Notes under the pieces: model-generated
The model's input: only the letters and a program-made list of their open reading frames with translations
The model's database searches: none
Told to the model about the DNA's origin: nothing
Assembly (NCBI GenBank): GCA_020633515.1
Contig: JACKDM010000082.1
Span: forward strand, 1-11,704
Length of the DNA stretch: 11,704 nt
Direction: 5' to 3'
Source: Myxococcales bacterium
GTDB lineage: Bacteria; Myxococcota; Bradymonadia; UBA7976; UBA1532
In this document: positions 1 to 6,990 of the stretch, one piece after another
Position numbering within the stretch: position 1 is the first letter of the stretch
Layout: every line of letters starts with the position of its first letter
Program-made: the position numbers and the translations under genes

Positions 1-1
1 G

Positions 2-145
2 GACACGCCGCCGCAGCAGTTCATCCGGTTGCAGCACATGAGCAGCATCGAGAACTGCCAGCACTGCGGCCGCTTCCTGGTGTGGATGAGCGGCCTCGAC
101 ACCCGTCGGCCGGCCGCCGACATCGCAGACGCCGCCGCCGAGTGA
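2..145 (+). CDS. C4-type zinc-ribbon protein, C-terminal end (partial)
   Basis: The last 47 codons of a gene that begins outside the window, ending in TGA. The visible peptide begins DTPPQQF and contains C-Q-H-C-G-R-F-L-V. This matches the second cysteine pair of the zf-RING_7/DUF164 C4-type zinc ribbon, where a coiled-coil N-terminal half is followed by a zinc knuckle with a PPQ segment and a final CxxCGR. The first cysteine pair and the coiled coil would lie upstream. The molecular function of this family is not well established; nucleic-acid binding has been proposed. The tail after the ribbon is short, Ala/Asp-rich and probably disordered. In several deltaproteobacterial genomes this family sits just upstream of rnpB, as here. 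The fragment is small, so the call rests on the CxxCGR context and the neighbourhood. Confidence 0.72.
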   Translation, partial: DTPPQQFIRLQHMSSIENCQHCGRFLVWMSGLDTRRPAADIADAAAE

Positions 146-172
146 GCTCGGCGGCTTCAATGTTTCGGTCGA

Positions 173-562
<390 letters not shown>

Positions 563-610
563 GCGACCCCCTCTCTCTGGTTCGAGAAGACCGCACGCGA
601 CGGACGCGAC

Positions 611-1066
611 ATGGCAAAGAAGAGCGACGACCGCCTCACCGTCGCCCGCAATCGCCGGGCGCGCTACGACTACGAGATCGACGACACCTTCGAGGCCGGC
701 ATCGTGCTGACCGGCACCGAGGTCAAGAGCCTGCGCGGCGGGCAGGCGACGATCAGCGACGGCTACGTGCAGGTGAAGGGCGGCGAGGCGTGGCTGCTCG
801 GGGCGTACATCCCCGAGTACACCCACGGCAACCTCAACAACCACCCGCCGCGCCGCGACCGCAAGCTCCTGCTGCACGGGCACGAGATCGACAAGATCGT
901 GCACCGCCTCGGGCAGCAGGGTTATACCGGCGTCCCGATGGAGATCTACTTCCGCCGCGGGGTCGCGAAGCTCGAGTTCGGGCTCGGCAAGGGCAAGAAG
1001 AAGTTCGACAAGCGGCAGGCGGAGAAGCAGAAGAGCGATCGGCGCGAGATGCGAAACGCCTACTGA
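611..1066 (+). CDS. smpB: SsrA-binding protein SmpB
   Basis: A 151-residue protein, the usual SmpB length. It binds the tRNA-like domain of tmRNA, delivers it to the A site of stalled ribosomes and mimics the missing anticodon arm. Family landmarks are R-N-R-R-A-R-Y-D-Y near the N-terminus, the barrel segment with L-T-G-T-E-V-K-S-L-R, D-G-Y-V, Y-T-H-G-N-L-N-N-H-P-P-R-R-D-R-K-L-L-L, and the basic tail with K-K-K-F-D-K-R and R-R-E-M-R that inserts into the mRNA channel. The frame stays open upstream to 545, but that stretch is the end of rnpB. The ATG at 611 (MAKKSDDRL) gives the canonical N-terminus and is chosen for that reason. No strong ribosome binding site is visible before it. The gene lies between rnpB and ssrA, its RNA partner, which starts 103 bases after the stop codon. 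Confidence 0.98.
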   Translation: MAKKSDDRLTVARNRRARYDYEIDDTFEAGIVLTGTEVKSLRGGQATISDGYVQVKGGEAWLLGAYIPEYTHGNLNNHPPRRDRKLLLHGHEIDKIVHRLGQQGYTGVPMEIYFRRGVAKLEFGLGKGKKKFDKRQAEKQKSDRREMRNAY

Positions 1067-1096
1067 GCGCAGGCATCACACGACGGCGCGTGCGAT

Positions 1097-1125
1097 TTGA
1101 CAAGCGCGCGTCCGGCGCCTAACTT
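1097..1125 (+). promoter_or_regulatory. Sigma-70-type promoter for ssrA
   Basis: A perfect -35 box TTGACA (1097-1102) is followed after exactly 17 bases by TAACTT (1120-1125). The latter keeps the first two bases and final T of the -10 consensus. In a background this GC-rich the match is unlikely to be chance. Transcription would begin near 1132, about 37 bases before the mature tmRNA 5' end, leaving a leader for RNase P to remove. It lies just after the smpB stop and gives ssrA transcription independent of smpB. Confidence 0.75.
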
Positions 1126-1133
1126 GCCGGCCG

Positions 1134-1161
1134 GCCGGGCTTCATCGACCCGGCTCTCTTT
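1134..1161 (+). promoter_or_regulatory. Hairpin in the pre-tmRNA leader / end of smpB transcript
   Basis: GCCGGG (1134-1139) can pair with CCCGGC (1149-1154) across a 9-base loop, and the stem is followed by TCTCTTT. It could be a weak terminator for read-through from smpB. It could also be a leader hairpin on pre-tmRNA, because it lies between the predicted transcription start and the mature 5' end. The stem is short and the T-run is interrupted, so the role is uncertain. Confidence 0.35.
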
Positions 1162-1168
1162 GACAAAT

Positions 1169-1526
1169 GGGGGCGATTGGTTTCGACAGGGATGCGAAAG
1201 CCCTGGTCGCATGTCGCGCTTCTCCGGTCAGCGCGTTAAAAAGGTCGGAAGGCTACAACTGCCAACGATGACATGGAGATCGCTCTCGCCGCGTAAGTGA
1301 GTGAGAGCCGTCCCGCCGGTCCTCGCCCATGGGGCTGAACGGGGCGTCACTTCAGTGGGCTAGCCGATGAGCGGTGTCCGGTCTGCTCTGAGGCGAATCT
1401 TCATCGGACTCCCCTGCCGCGCGCCCGCCCGTGGGCTCAACGTGGGGTAAATTCGTACGCGGGATAAACATGTAGACGCCAGAGGTGGACGATTTCTGGA
1501 CCCGGGTTCGACTCCCGGCGCCTCCA
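1169..1526 (+). ncRNA. ssrA: Transfer-messenger RNA (tmRNA, one-piece)
   Basis: A 358-nt tmRNA that rescues stalled ribosomes by trans-translation. The 5' end GGGGGCGATTGGTTTCGACAG and the 3' T-arm and acceptor (GGTTCGACTCCCGGCGCCTCCA) are the standard tRNA-like halves. Seven acceptor pairs form between GGGGGCG (1169-1175) and CGCCTCC (1519-1525), with A1526 as discriminator. The mRNA-like part encodes a tag at 1261-1296, and the order of 5' half, tag and pseudoknot region, then 3' half shows the uninterrupted form, not the two-piece form of alphaproteobacteria. The terminal CCA is not encoded: the DNA reads ACTA after the stem, so CCA must be added after transcription. A dedicated promoter lies upstream, and terminators follow within a tandem repeat that overlaps the 3' end. 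Confidence 0.98.
1261..1296 (+). other. tmRNA tag-peptide reading frame (ANDDMEIALAA)
   Basis: The resume codon GCC at 1261 follows GGCTACAACT. The frame reads Ala-Asn-Asp-Asp-Met-Glu-Ile-Ala-Leu-Ala-Ala and stops at TAA (1294-1296). With the alanine carried by tmRNA itself, the added tag is 12 residues. The AND start and ALAA end are the typical SspB/ClpAP-contact and ClpX-recognition ends of proteolysis tags. The resume codon was placed by this similarity. Confidence 0.92.
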
Positions 1527-1551
1527 CTATTCGGGCCCGATGGTCCGCCAC

Positions 1552-1584
1552 AACGCCCCGGATGCGCTGCGTCCGGGGCGTTTT
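1552..1584 (+). terminator. Intrinsic terminator of ssrA (copy 1)
   Basis: AACGCCCCGGA (1552-1562) pairs perfectly with TCCGGGGCGTT (1572-1582) around a 9-base loop, TGCGCTGCG. The stem runs into TTTT and then GCGTTT. It begins 26 bases after the tmRNA 3' end and reads in the ssrA direction. On the opposite strand the hairpin is not followed by a T-run, so it is likely weak for the leftward small genes. Confidence 0.88.
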
Positions 1585-1636
1585 GCGTTTCGAACGCGCT
1601 CAGCGCCTCCACCACGCGGGCTCGATGGCTCGCCCG

Positions 1637-1669
1637 AACGCCCCGGATGCGCTGCGTCCGGGGCGTTCT
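1637..1669 (+). terminator. Second intrinsic terminator (copy 2)
   Basis: The identical 11-bp stem and 9-base loop as copy 1 recur 85 bases downstream (1637-1647 with 1657-1667). The T-run is interrupted (GTTCTGCGTTT), so it should be weaker. It may act as a back-up for ssrA transcription, which would otherwise run into the convergent small gene that ends at 1685. Confidence 0.75.
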
Positions 1670-1684
1670 GCGTTTCGAATGCCC

Positions 1685-1939
1685 TCAGCGCCGGTCACCG
1701 CGGGGCGGCGGGAGGCGGTCGCGGCGGTCTTCAGCGCCCTGGCCGGGGTTCTCCGACTGCCGCTGGCCGGGCGGGTCGCCCTGGCCGGGGGTCGGGCCGT
1801 CGACGGGGCCGGGCTCCTGGCCGCGGGGCGCGCTCTTCTGGCGCTCGCGGTTCTGCTGGTCGAGCCCGTGCTCGGGGTTGTTGGGGTTCTTGACGTCCGA
1901 TCGCTGGTCGTTGGGCGAGCGGGGCTTCGGGTCGCTCAT
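1685..1939 (-). CDS. Small hydrophilic, Pro/Gln/Arg-rich disordered protein (A)
   Basis: An 84-residue protein I cannot assign to a family. The start ATG at 1939 is preceded by a perfect AGGAGG (1946-1951) with 6-base spacing, which is strong evidence that it is translated. The protein begins MSDPKPRSPNDQRSD and contains VKNPNNPEH. It has no Cys, Trp, Phe, Tyr or Ile and very few hydrophobic residues. The C-terminal half is Gly/Pro/Gln repeat-like (PGPVDGPTPGQGDPPGQ) and ends in arginines, so it is predicted to be unfolded, soluble and cytoplasmic, with no signal peptide. It lies 32 bases after small gene B and resembles it in the first 45 residues, so the two are probable paralogs. It may end the leftward operon; its stop codon is inside the second ssrA terminator repeat. 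A stress-related or nucleic-acid-associated role is only a guess. Confidence 0.72.
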   Translation of the reverse strand: MSDPKPRSPNDQRSDVKNPNNPEHGLDQQNRERQKSAPRGQEPGPVDGPTPGQGDPPGQRQSENPGQGAEDRRDRLPPPRGDRR

Positions 1940-1971
1940 GGGGATCCTCCTCGGCGAGCGTCGGGGGGCGC

Positions 1972-2112
1972 TCAGCGGCGCTTCTCGCCTTGGCGGTTGG
2001 GCTCCTTCTGCTCGCCGCGGTCGCCGTGCTGCTGGTCGTGCTGCGGGCGGGTGGGGTGCTTGACGAGGTCGTCTTGCGGCTTTTGCGGCGCGGGGTTTCG
2101 GGGCTCGGTCAT
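1972..2112 (-). CDS. Small hydrophilic charged protein (B), paralog of A
   Basis: A 46-residue protein of unknown family. ATG at 2112 is preceded by GAGGAG (2120-2125) with 7-base spacing. It starts MTEPRNPAPQKPQDD and continues LVKHPTRPQHDQQ, and it ends in EKRR. Aligned with protein A it shares M-[S/T]-[D/E]-P-[K/R], then D-[x]-V-K-x-P-x-x-P-x-H, then a D/Q/R-rich stretch and QK. It stops where the Gly/Pro-rich tail of A begins. It contains no aromatic residue and no Cys, and is surely disordered. It begins 65 bases after the cytochrome stop codon, so it may be cotranscribed with the genes before it or have its own promoter; I see no clear promoter boxes in that gap. The strong ribosome binding site and the similarity to A make a real gene likely despite its size. 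Confidence 0.66.
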   Translation of the reverse strand: MTEPRNPAPQKPQDDLVKHPTRPQHDQQHGDRGEQKEPNRQGEKRR

Positions 2113-2177
2113 GGGCCGTCTCCTCGGGGCGGTTTTGCGGGGCTCCGTTCGGAGAGATGGCCGGCGGCCGGGGGGCG

Positions 2178-4205
2178 TCACGGGGCGGCGAGGGCGCGGG
2201 AGGGGATCGGTTCGAGGTGGGCGGCGAGCGCGGGGTGGCGGGCGCGGAAGGCGCGGCGGGCGGCGAGGGCGGCTTCGTCGGGGGTGCGGTGGCGGCGCCA
2301 GCGGGTGCGGGCGATCTCGGCGGCGGCGGTCTGGCCGAGCGCGCGGGTGGCGAGGAGGCGGGGGTACCAGCCGGCGGGGTCTTCGGGGTCGAGCGCGATG
2401 ACGGCGTCGGCGGCGGCGAGCGCGCCGGGGTGGTCGCCGTCGAGGTCGCGGAGGCGGGCGAGGAGCGCGAGCGCGCGGCGGTCGCGGGGGAGCTCGGCGG
2501 CGAGGGCTTCGGCGGCGGCGCGGGCGGGCGCGATGCGGTAGGCGGCGAGGAGGGTGGTGGCGCGGACGAAGTGGCGCGCGGGCGGGGCGCCTTGCAGGCG
2601 GTCGGCGGCGTCGAGGTGGGCGAGCGCGGCGTCGGTGCGGCCGAGCGCGGCGGCGGCGAGCGCGCGGGCGATGTGGGGCTCGGGGCGGCCGGGGAGCGCG
2701 GTGGCGGCGCGGGCGAGGAGCGCGTCGGCGGCGAGGGCGTCGCCGGCGAGGCCACCGGCGAGGGCGAGGCCGTGCACGAGCAGCGTCTCGCCGTCGTCGC
2801 CGCCGATGACGCGGCCGTCCTGCACGTCGGCGGCGGCGCGGGTCACCTCGGTGACGGGGAGGTCGAGGCAGCGGGCGCGCACCGGGGCGGGGAGCGGGGC
2901 GCAGGCGAAGGCGGCGTAGTCGGCTTCGAACTGGCGGTAGAGCAGCCGCACCTCGACGCGGGCGGTCGCGGGCGGGAGCGCATAGCGGGCGGCCTTGGGC
3001 ATGAGCGGGTGGAGGCCGGTGTCGTAGACGACGCTGCGCTGGCGGTCGACGGCGCGCTCGACGAGCGGGTCGGCGGCGGCGTCGACGGGCTGGGCGCGGA
3101 TCCGGTGGGCGTCGGGCGGGAGCGCGCCGTCGGCGGCGAGCGCGCCGCTCCTGGCGATGACGGCGCCGGCGGCGTCGCGGGCGGTGACCTCGAGCCAGGC
3201 GAGGTTCTGGTCCTGCACGCCGCCGGGGAAGCGGTGGCCGGCGCGGCGGTTGACGAGCACGACGTCGAGGACGCCGTCGACGGCGGGGGTGGGGGCGAGG
3301 TGGATGGAGACGGCGTCGCGGAGGAAGGCTTCGGTGGCGGATTCGTGGGACGAATCGCCGCGGAGGCGGGCGAGCGCGGTGCCGGCGCCGAGGAAGCGGT
3401 GGTCGCGGATCTGGCCGTCGCGGGCGGCTTTTTCGCGGTCGGTGGCGGCGACGCGGGGCATGTGGCAGTCGACGCAGCCGGCGGGTGCGGCGGGGCGGAG
3501 GATGGCGTCGGCGCCGTTGCCGCTCCAGGGGCTGTCGACCCAGGCGAAGAAGTCGTCCTGGCCGCGGCGCCAGCGGTCGCCGCTGACCTGCTCGTCGAGG
3601 CCGACGCGGTGGCAGCTCCCGCAGAGGCGGCCGTCGGCGGCGCCGGCGGGGCGGACGCGGGCGCCGTGGCCGTCGCCGAGGGGGACGGGGTCGAGGCGGG
3701 CGGTGTAGCGGGCGTTGCCGGTGAGGGGCGGCGGGTCTTGGATGGAGTGGCAGAGCAGGCAGCCGATGCCGGCCTGCGCGGCGCGGCTGCGGGGTTCGAT
3801 GGCGGTGATGTCGCCGCTGACGACGAGCGCGGGGTCGTGGCAGTCGGCGCAGAAGCGGAAGCCGACGGGGCCGCGGGCGGCGTGGAAGCCGCGGGCGGCC
3901 GCGGTGTAGTAGGGGTTGTTGAACGAGGAGAAGCGGTGCGCGGAGGCGGCCCACTGCGCGGCGACGTCGGGGTGGCAGCGGGCGCAGGCGCCGTCGCCGA
4001 TCGCGGCGCCGGCGTGGTAGCCGTCGCGGTCGACCGCGGCGACGACGGTGGCCTCGTCGGGGCCGCCGGTGAGGAGGCGGCGGCGGCCGGCTTCACCGCC
4101 GGGGACGAGCTCGGCGGCGGGCGCGGGAGCGGCGAGGAGCGCGGTGAGGAGCGCGGTGAGGAGCGCGAGGGCGGCGCGGGCGGGTGATGGGGCGGCGGTG
4201 CTCAT
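2178..4205 (-). CDS. Exported pentaheme c-type cytochrome with TPR-like C-terminus
   Basis: A 675-residue protein. Residues 1-31 are a signal peptide (hydrophobic ALALLTALLTALLAAP, cut near APA-AE). Five CxxCH heme-binding motifs follow: CARCH 74-78, CADCH 119-123, CLLCH 149-153, CGSCH 195-199 and CVDCH 244-248. Histidines at 90, 108, 180, 269 and 287 could be distal ligands. The spacing recalls the cytochrome c554/multiheme superfamily. A beta-rich middle region holds AGHRFPGGVQDQNLAWLEV (322-340), a motif I associate with multiheme cytochromes of metal- or nitrogen-cycling bacteria. Residues about 484-640 form Ala/Leu-rich helix pairs of TPR type. Expected location is the periplasm or outer face, passing electrons; the substrate is unknown. 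The ATG at 4205 lies 14 bases after the DUF2330 stop and has no clear ribosome binding site, so coupled translation is likely. The frame is open further upstream, but only this start gives a signal peptide. Confidence 0.88.
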   Translation of the reverse strand: MSTAAPSPARAALALLTALLTALLAAPAPAAELVPGGEAGRRRLLTGGPDEATVVAAVDRDGYHAGAAIGDGACARCHPDVAAQWAASAHRFSSFNNPYYTAAARGFHAARGPVGFRFCADCHDPALVVSGDITAIEPRSRAAQAGIGCLLCHSIQDPPPLTGNARYTARLDPVPLGDGHGARVRPAGAADGRLCGSCHRVGLDEQVSGDRWRRGQDDFFAWVDSPWSGNGADAILRPAAPAGCVDCHMPRVAATDREKAARDGQIRDHRFLGAGTALARLRGDSSHESATEAFLRDAVSIHLAPTPAVDGVLDVVLVNRRAGHRFPGGVQDQNLAWLEVTARDAAGAVIARSGALAADGALPPDAHRIRAQPVDAAADPLVERAVDRQRSVVYDTGLHPLMPKAARYALPPATARVEVRLLYRQFEADYAAFACAPLPAPVRARCLDLPVTEVTRAAADVQDGRVIGGDDGETLLVHGLALAGGLAGDALAADALLARAATALPGRPEPHIARALAAAALGRTDAALAHLDAADRLQGAPPARHFVRATTLLAAYRIAPARAAAEALAAELPRDRRALALLARLRDLDGDHPGALAAADAVIALDPEDPAGWYPRLLATRALGQTAAAEIARTRWRRHRTPDEAALAARRAFRARHPALAAHLEPIPSRALAAP

Positions 4206-4219
4206 GGGCGAGGCGGCGG

Positions 4220-5683
4220 CTACTGGCCGCGCGTCTTCCGGTCGGGCTCGGGCTTGCCGGGGAGGCCGAGCTGCGGCAGCGCGGAGCGCACGACGCTCTG
4301 GAGCGCGACGGGTTTGCGCTCGACGGTGCCGAGGTCGCCGGCGGCGATGGCGGGGGGCTGGCCGCCGTTGGGGGGGCCGCCCCAGCGGCCGTATTGCGGG
4401 TCGTCGCAGGCGACCTTGCCGGTCCAGTAGTGGCGGATGATGTAGCGGCCCTGGAAGTTGTTGACGCTCGCCTTCTCGACGCCGCCGGGCGGCTCCTGGC
4501 TGAGGCCGGCGTTGCCGCGGCCGCCGGTGACGGGGCCGGCGGGCACGAAGACGAGGTCTTCGCTGAGGGTGTCTTTGTCGTAGCGGGTGTGCAGGCGGGT
4601 GAGCGTCCACGGCGAGAAGCTGCCGAAGAAGGGCTGCGAGCGGTCGGGGCGGCCGGCGGGGCCGGGCGCGATCTTGCCGGGGGCGCCGCCGGTGCCGAGC
4701 ACGTCGCCGCCGAGGGTGAGCATGTCTTCGGGTTGCAGCGGCGGCACCGGGCAGGGGTCGCAGCTCGTCGTCTGCCACGCGTACTCGGTGACGACCGCGC
4801 CGCCGCCGGCGCGCTTCAGCGTCTCGTCGAAGAGCGCGGTGTAGAAGGCGCCGAAGCCGGTGCGGACCTCGTCCTCGACCTCGAGGTTCGAGGGGATGAA
4901 GACGTTCTTGTAGTTGGCGACCTCGTAGCGGGACTCGGGGTGGAGGATGTAGACGATGAGGTCCTGCTTGCCCTTGGCGTTGAGGAGGCCGAGGCGGACG
5001 GGGAGGCGGAGCTGCTTCGCTTCGAAGTCGAAGCGGAGCGGGGAGAGGATCGCGCGGTTGTCCTTGTCGCGCTTGACCTTCTGGATGTCGACCTTGGCGA
5101 CGAAGAACTTCATGCCCTCGGCGATGTAGGGCGCGAGCGCCTTGGGGGCGCCGTCGGGGATCTTGTAGTCGTTGCGGCGGAGCCAGGTGTCGAGGCCGTT
5201 GGCCTCTTCGGCGGAGAGGATGACGATCTGGTACTCGCCGACGGTGAACTGCGCCTCGACGGTGACGCCGAGGTCGTCGGGCACGGGCGCGCGCTTGGTG
5301 GGCGCCATGCTCGGGCGGGCGCTGCTGCGCATGCTGTAGAGGACGGGGGGCGGAGGCACGTAGCAGGGGTCCTGCTCCCAGTACTCGACGAGGCGGGGCG
5401 CGGAGAGCTGGTCGATCTTGTCGAAGACGCCGTGGGGCAGGGTGCGGACCTGCTCTTCCTGGAGCACGACGGGCACGGGCACGACCATGGCGAAGTCTTC
5501 GGGCGGGCCCTGGTAGGTGTTGGACATGGTCATGACGGTGCGCTCGCCCTGGCGCATGAGCACGACCTGGGAGGCGTCGTTGTAGAGCGCGGCGTCGGCG
5601 CCGGAGACGAAGAAGCCGCAGAAGGCCGAGGCGCTGGCGGGCGGGAGCGCGAGGGCGAGGGCGAGGGCGAGTCTTCGGAGCAT
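4220..5683 (-). CDS. Exported DUF2330 domain protein
   Basis: A 487-residue protein with a signal peptide (MLRRLALALALALPPASASA, cut before FCGFF). The mature part matches the DUF2330 family: CGFFVSGADAALYNDASQV right after the signal, then a VMTMSNTYQGPPEDFAMVVPVPV strand-rich segment (50-72), EYQIVILSAEEANGLDTWL (150-168), GMKFFVAKVDIQKV (190-203) and QGRYIIRHYWTGKVAC near the end (411-426). Cysteines at 22, 107, 308, 311 (CDPC) and 426 could form disulfides outside the cytoplasm. The function of DUF2330 is not known. The tail after 430 is polar and probably flexible. ATG at 5683 has AGGAGG at 5688-5693, which decides the start. It lies 62 bases after the desaturase-family gene and 14 bases before the cytochrome gene, so operon membership is likely. 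A cell-envelope or redox-partner role is inferred only from these neighbours. Confidence 0.9.
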   Translation of the reverse strand: MLRRLALALALALPPASASAFCGFFVSGADAALYNDASQVVLMRQGERTVMTMSNTYQGPPEDFAMVVPVPVVLQEEQVRTLPHGVFDKIDQLSAPRLVEYWEQDPCYVPPPPVLYSMRSSARPSMAPTKRAPVPDDLGVTVEAQFTVGEYQIVILSAEEANGLDTWLRRNDYKIPDGAPKALAPYIAEGMKFFVAKVDIQKVKRDKDNRAILSPLRFDFEAKQLRLPVRLGLLNAKGKQDLIVYILHPESRYEVANYKNVFIPSNLEVEDEVRTGFGAFYTALFDETLKRAGGGAVVTEYAWQTTSCDPCPVPPLQPEDMLTLGGDVLGTGGAPGKIAPGPAGRPDRSQPFFGSFSPWTLTRLHTRYDKDTLSEDLVFVPAGPVTGGRGNAGLSQEPPGGVEKASVNNFQGRYIIRHYWTGKVACDDPQYGRWGGPPNGGQPPAIAAGDLGTVERKPVALQSVVRSALPQLGLPGKPEPDRKTRGQ

Positions 5684-5745
5684 GGTGCCTCCTCCCGGTG
5701 GGGTTGGGGGCACGGTAACCCGGCGCCGCGGGGAGCGAAAGTCTG

Positions 5746-6990
5746 TCAGGCGCGCTCGGGGAGCGGCGCTTCGTCGAGCGCGGCGCGGCGGGCGGTCCAG
5801 GCGCCGAGCACGGTCGAGGCGAGGCCGCCGAGGAAGAGGATCGCGCCGATGAGGGGCGCGGTGTCGCTGGCCCAGAGCCCGGCGCCGCCGGCGACGATGG
5901 CGGCGAGGCGGGCGGCTTCGAGGCGGGGGGCCCAGCGGCGGCCGTCGATGACGCCGCCGACGGCGATGACGGTCCACAGGATCGCGGCGCCCCAGGCGAT
6001 GGTGGCGGCGGGGGCGAGGGTGTGCTGGGCGTAGAGCAGGCCGATGGCGGCGGCGATCATGCCGGTGAACTGGAGGCCGACGTAGAGCGCGCGGGAGCCG
6101 CGGAGCGGGCGGTCGTAGAGCACGTAGCCGGGGTCGGTGGGGAGGCCGTCGGGGGTGGGGGAAGCGGGGACGCCGGCGGGCAGCCAGCCGGGCGGGGCGA
6201 AGAAGGCGCGGAGCGTGTCGCGCCCGCCGCGGGCGGCGCGGGCCTTGTCGATGAGGAGGCGCCAGACCTGGAGGTTGGCCCACAGCGGTTCGAAGCTGCG
6301 CAGCGGCGCGAGGGTGCCGTAGCGGGGGCGCTCGCCCTCGGGTTCGAAGGTGCCGAAGAGCTTGTCCCACACGATGAGGACGCCGGCGTGGTTGCGGTCG
6401 ACGTAGCGGGCGTCGGTGCCGTGGTGCACGCGGTGGTGCGAGGGGGTGTTGAGGACCCGTTCGAGCGGGCCCAGGCGGTTGATGAGCTCGGTGTGGATCC
6501 AGAACTGGTAGAGCGTGTCGAGCGCGACGACGGTGGCGAACATGAGCGGGGGCACGCCGAGGATCGCGAGGGGCAGGTAGAACCAGATGCTGAAGAAGGG
6601 CTGGAGCCATGACTGGCGGAGCGCGACGGAGAGGTTGTAGTCCTCGCTCTGGTGGTGCACGGCGTGGGCGGCCCAGAGGAAGCCGATCTCGTGGCTCTTG
6701 CGGTGGAACCAGTAATAGAGGAAGTCGACGCCGATGAAGGCGGCGATCCAGGCGAGCGCGGAGTCGAGCGGGACTTCGAAGAGCGCGGCGTGGTCCCAGA
6801 CGAGGGTGTAGAGCGCGAGGGTGGCGCCGAGGGACATGACGCCGACGATCTGGGAGCCGACGCCGAGGTGGAGGTTGTTGATCGCGTCGGCGGCGCGGTA
6901 GACGCGGCGCCCGCGGCGGCGGGCGAGGGCGAGCTCGACGCCCATCAGGAGGAAGAAGGCGGGGATCGAGAGCACGATCGGGTCGGTCAT
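5746..6990 (-). CDS. Sterol desaturase / fatty-acid hydroxylase family membrane enzyme (AGMO-like)
   Basis: A 414-residue membrane protein with the histidine clusters of the non-heme diiron FA_hydroxylase superfamily: HRKSH (96-100), HAVHH (109-113), IHTE (H166), and HHRVHH (185-190) followed by NHAG. The stretch HRKSHEIGFLWAAHAVHHQSE closely resembles the alkylglycerol monooxygenase (TMEM195) and bacterial sterol-desaturase branch. Such enzymes use O2 to hydroxylate or desaturate lipids at the membrane. Hydrophobic segments lie near 5-20, 43-65, 78-95, 133-165, and in the C-terminal part at 300-322, 328-348, 362-375 and 380-398. The C-terminal membrane pairs extend beyond the catalytic core. 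ATG at 6990 is preceded by GGAGAGG (6996-7002). An upstream in-frame ATG (7044) is rejected because it would add proline-rich non-membrane residues without a ribosome binding site. It is the first gene of the leftward group. The actual substrate is not determinable here. Confidence 0.9.
   Translation of the reverse strand: MTDPIVLSIPAFFLLMGVELALARRRGRRVYRAADAINNLHLGVGSQIVGVMSLGATLALYTLVWDHAALFEVPLDSALAWIAAFIGVDFLYYWFHRKSHEIGFLWAAHAVHHQSEDYNLSVALRQSWLQPFFSIWFYLPLAILGVPPLMFATVVALDTLYQFWIHTELINRLGPLERVLNTPSHHRVHHGTDARYVDRNHAGVLIVWDKLFGTFEPEGERPRYGTLAPLRSFEPLWANLQVWRLLIDKARAARGGRDTLRAFFAPPGWLPAGVPASPTPDGLPTDPGYVLYDRPLRGSRALYVGLQFTGMIAAAIGLLYAQHTLAPAATIAWGAAILWTVIAVGGVIDGRRWAPRLEAARLAAIVAGGAGLWASDTAPLIGAILFLGGLASTVLGAWTARRAALDEAPLPERA

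Larger units (their letters stand above)
1518..1687 (+). repeat. 85-bp tandem duplication of the ssrA 3' end plus terminator
   Basis: Unit 1 (1518-1602) and unit 2 (1603-1687) align end to end without gaps, with 74 of 85 positions identical by my count. Each unit starts with GCGCCTCCAC, the 3' strand of the tmRNA acceptor stem plus discriminator, and contains the same hairpin and TGCGTTTCGAA. A third unit is only hinted at by GCGCC at 1688. Unit 2 reads CCTCCACCA, with a full CCA, where the functional tmRNA end in unit 1 reads CCTCCACTA. The end of unit 2 holds the stop codon of the convergent small gene. The stem is nearly unchanged while the flanks have drifted, which suggests an old duplication with the terminators kept. 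Confidence 0.85.

Noticed and set aside
1352..1615. Minus-strand open frame of 87 codons across the ssrA 3' half
   Set aside because: It lies wholly over tmRNA and its terminator, and the apparent product (GAGSRTRVQ) is the reverse reading of the T-arm, a common misannotation.
2157..4187. Long plus-strand open frame of 676 codons opposite the cytochrome gene
   Set aside because: It is Gly/Ala/Glu/Val-rich low-complexity sequence, exactly antisense to a gene with signal peptide and five CxxCH motifs. In very GC-rich DNA such antisense frames stay open by chance.
4184..6034. Long plus-strand open frame of 616 codons opposite DUF2330 and the desaturase gene
   Set aside because: It crosses two well-supported minus-strand genes and shows no family motif; another antisense by-product.
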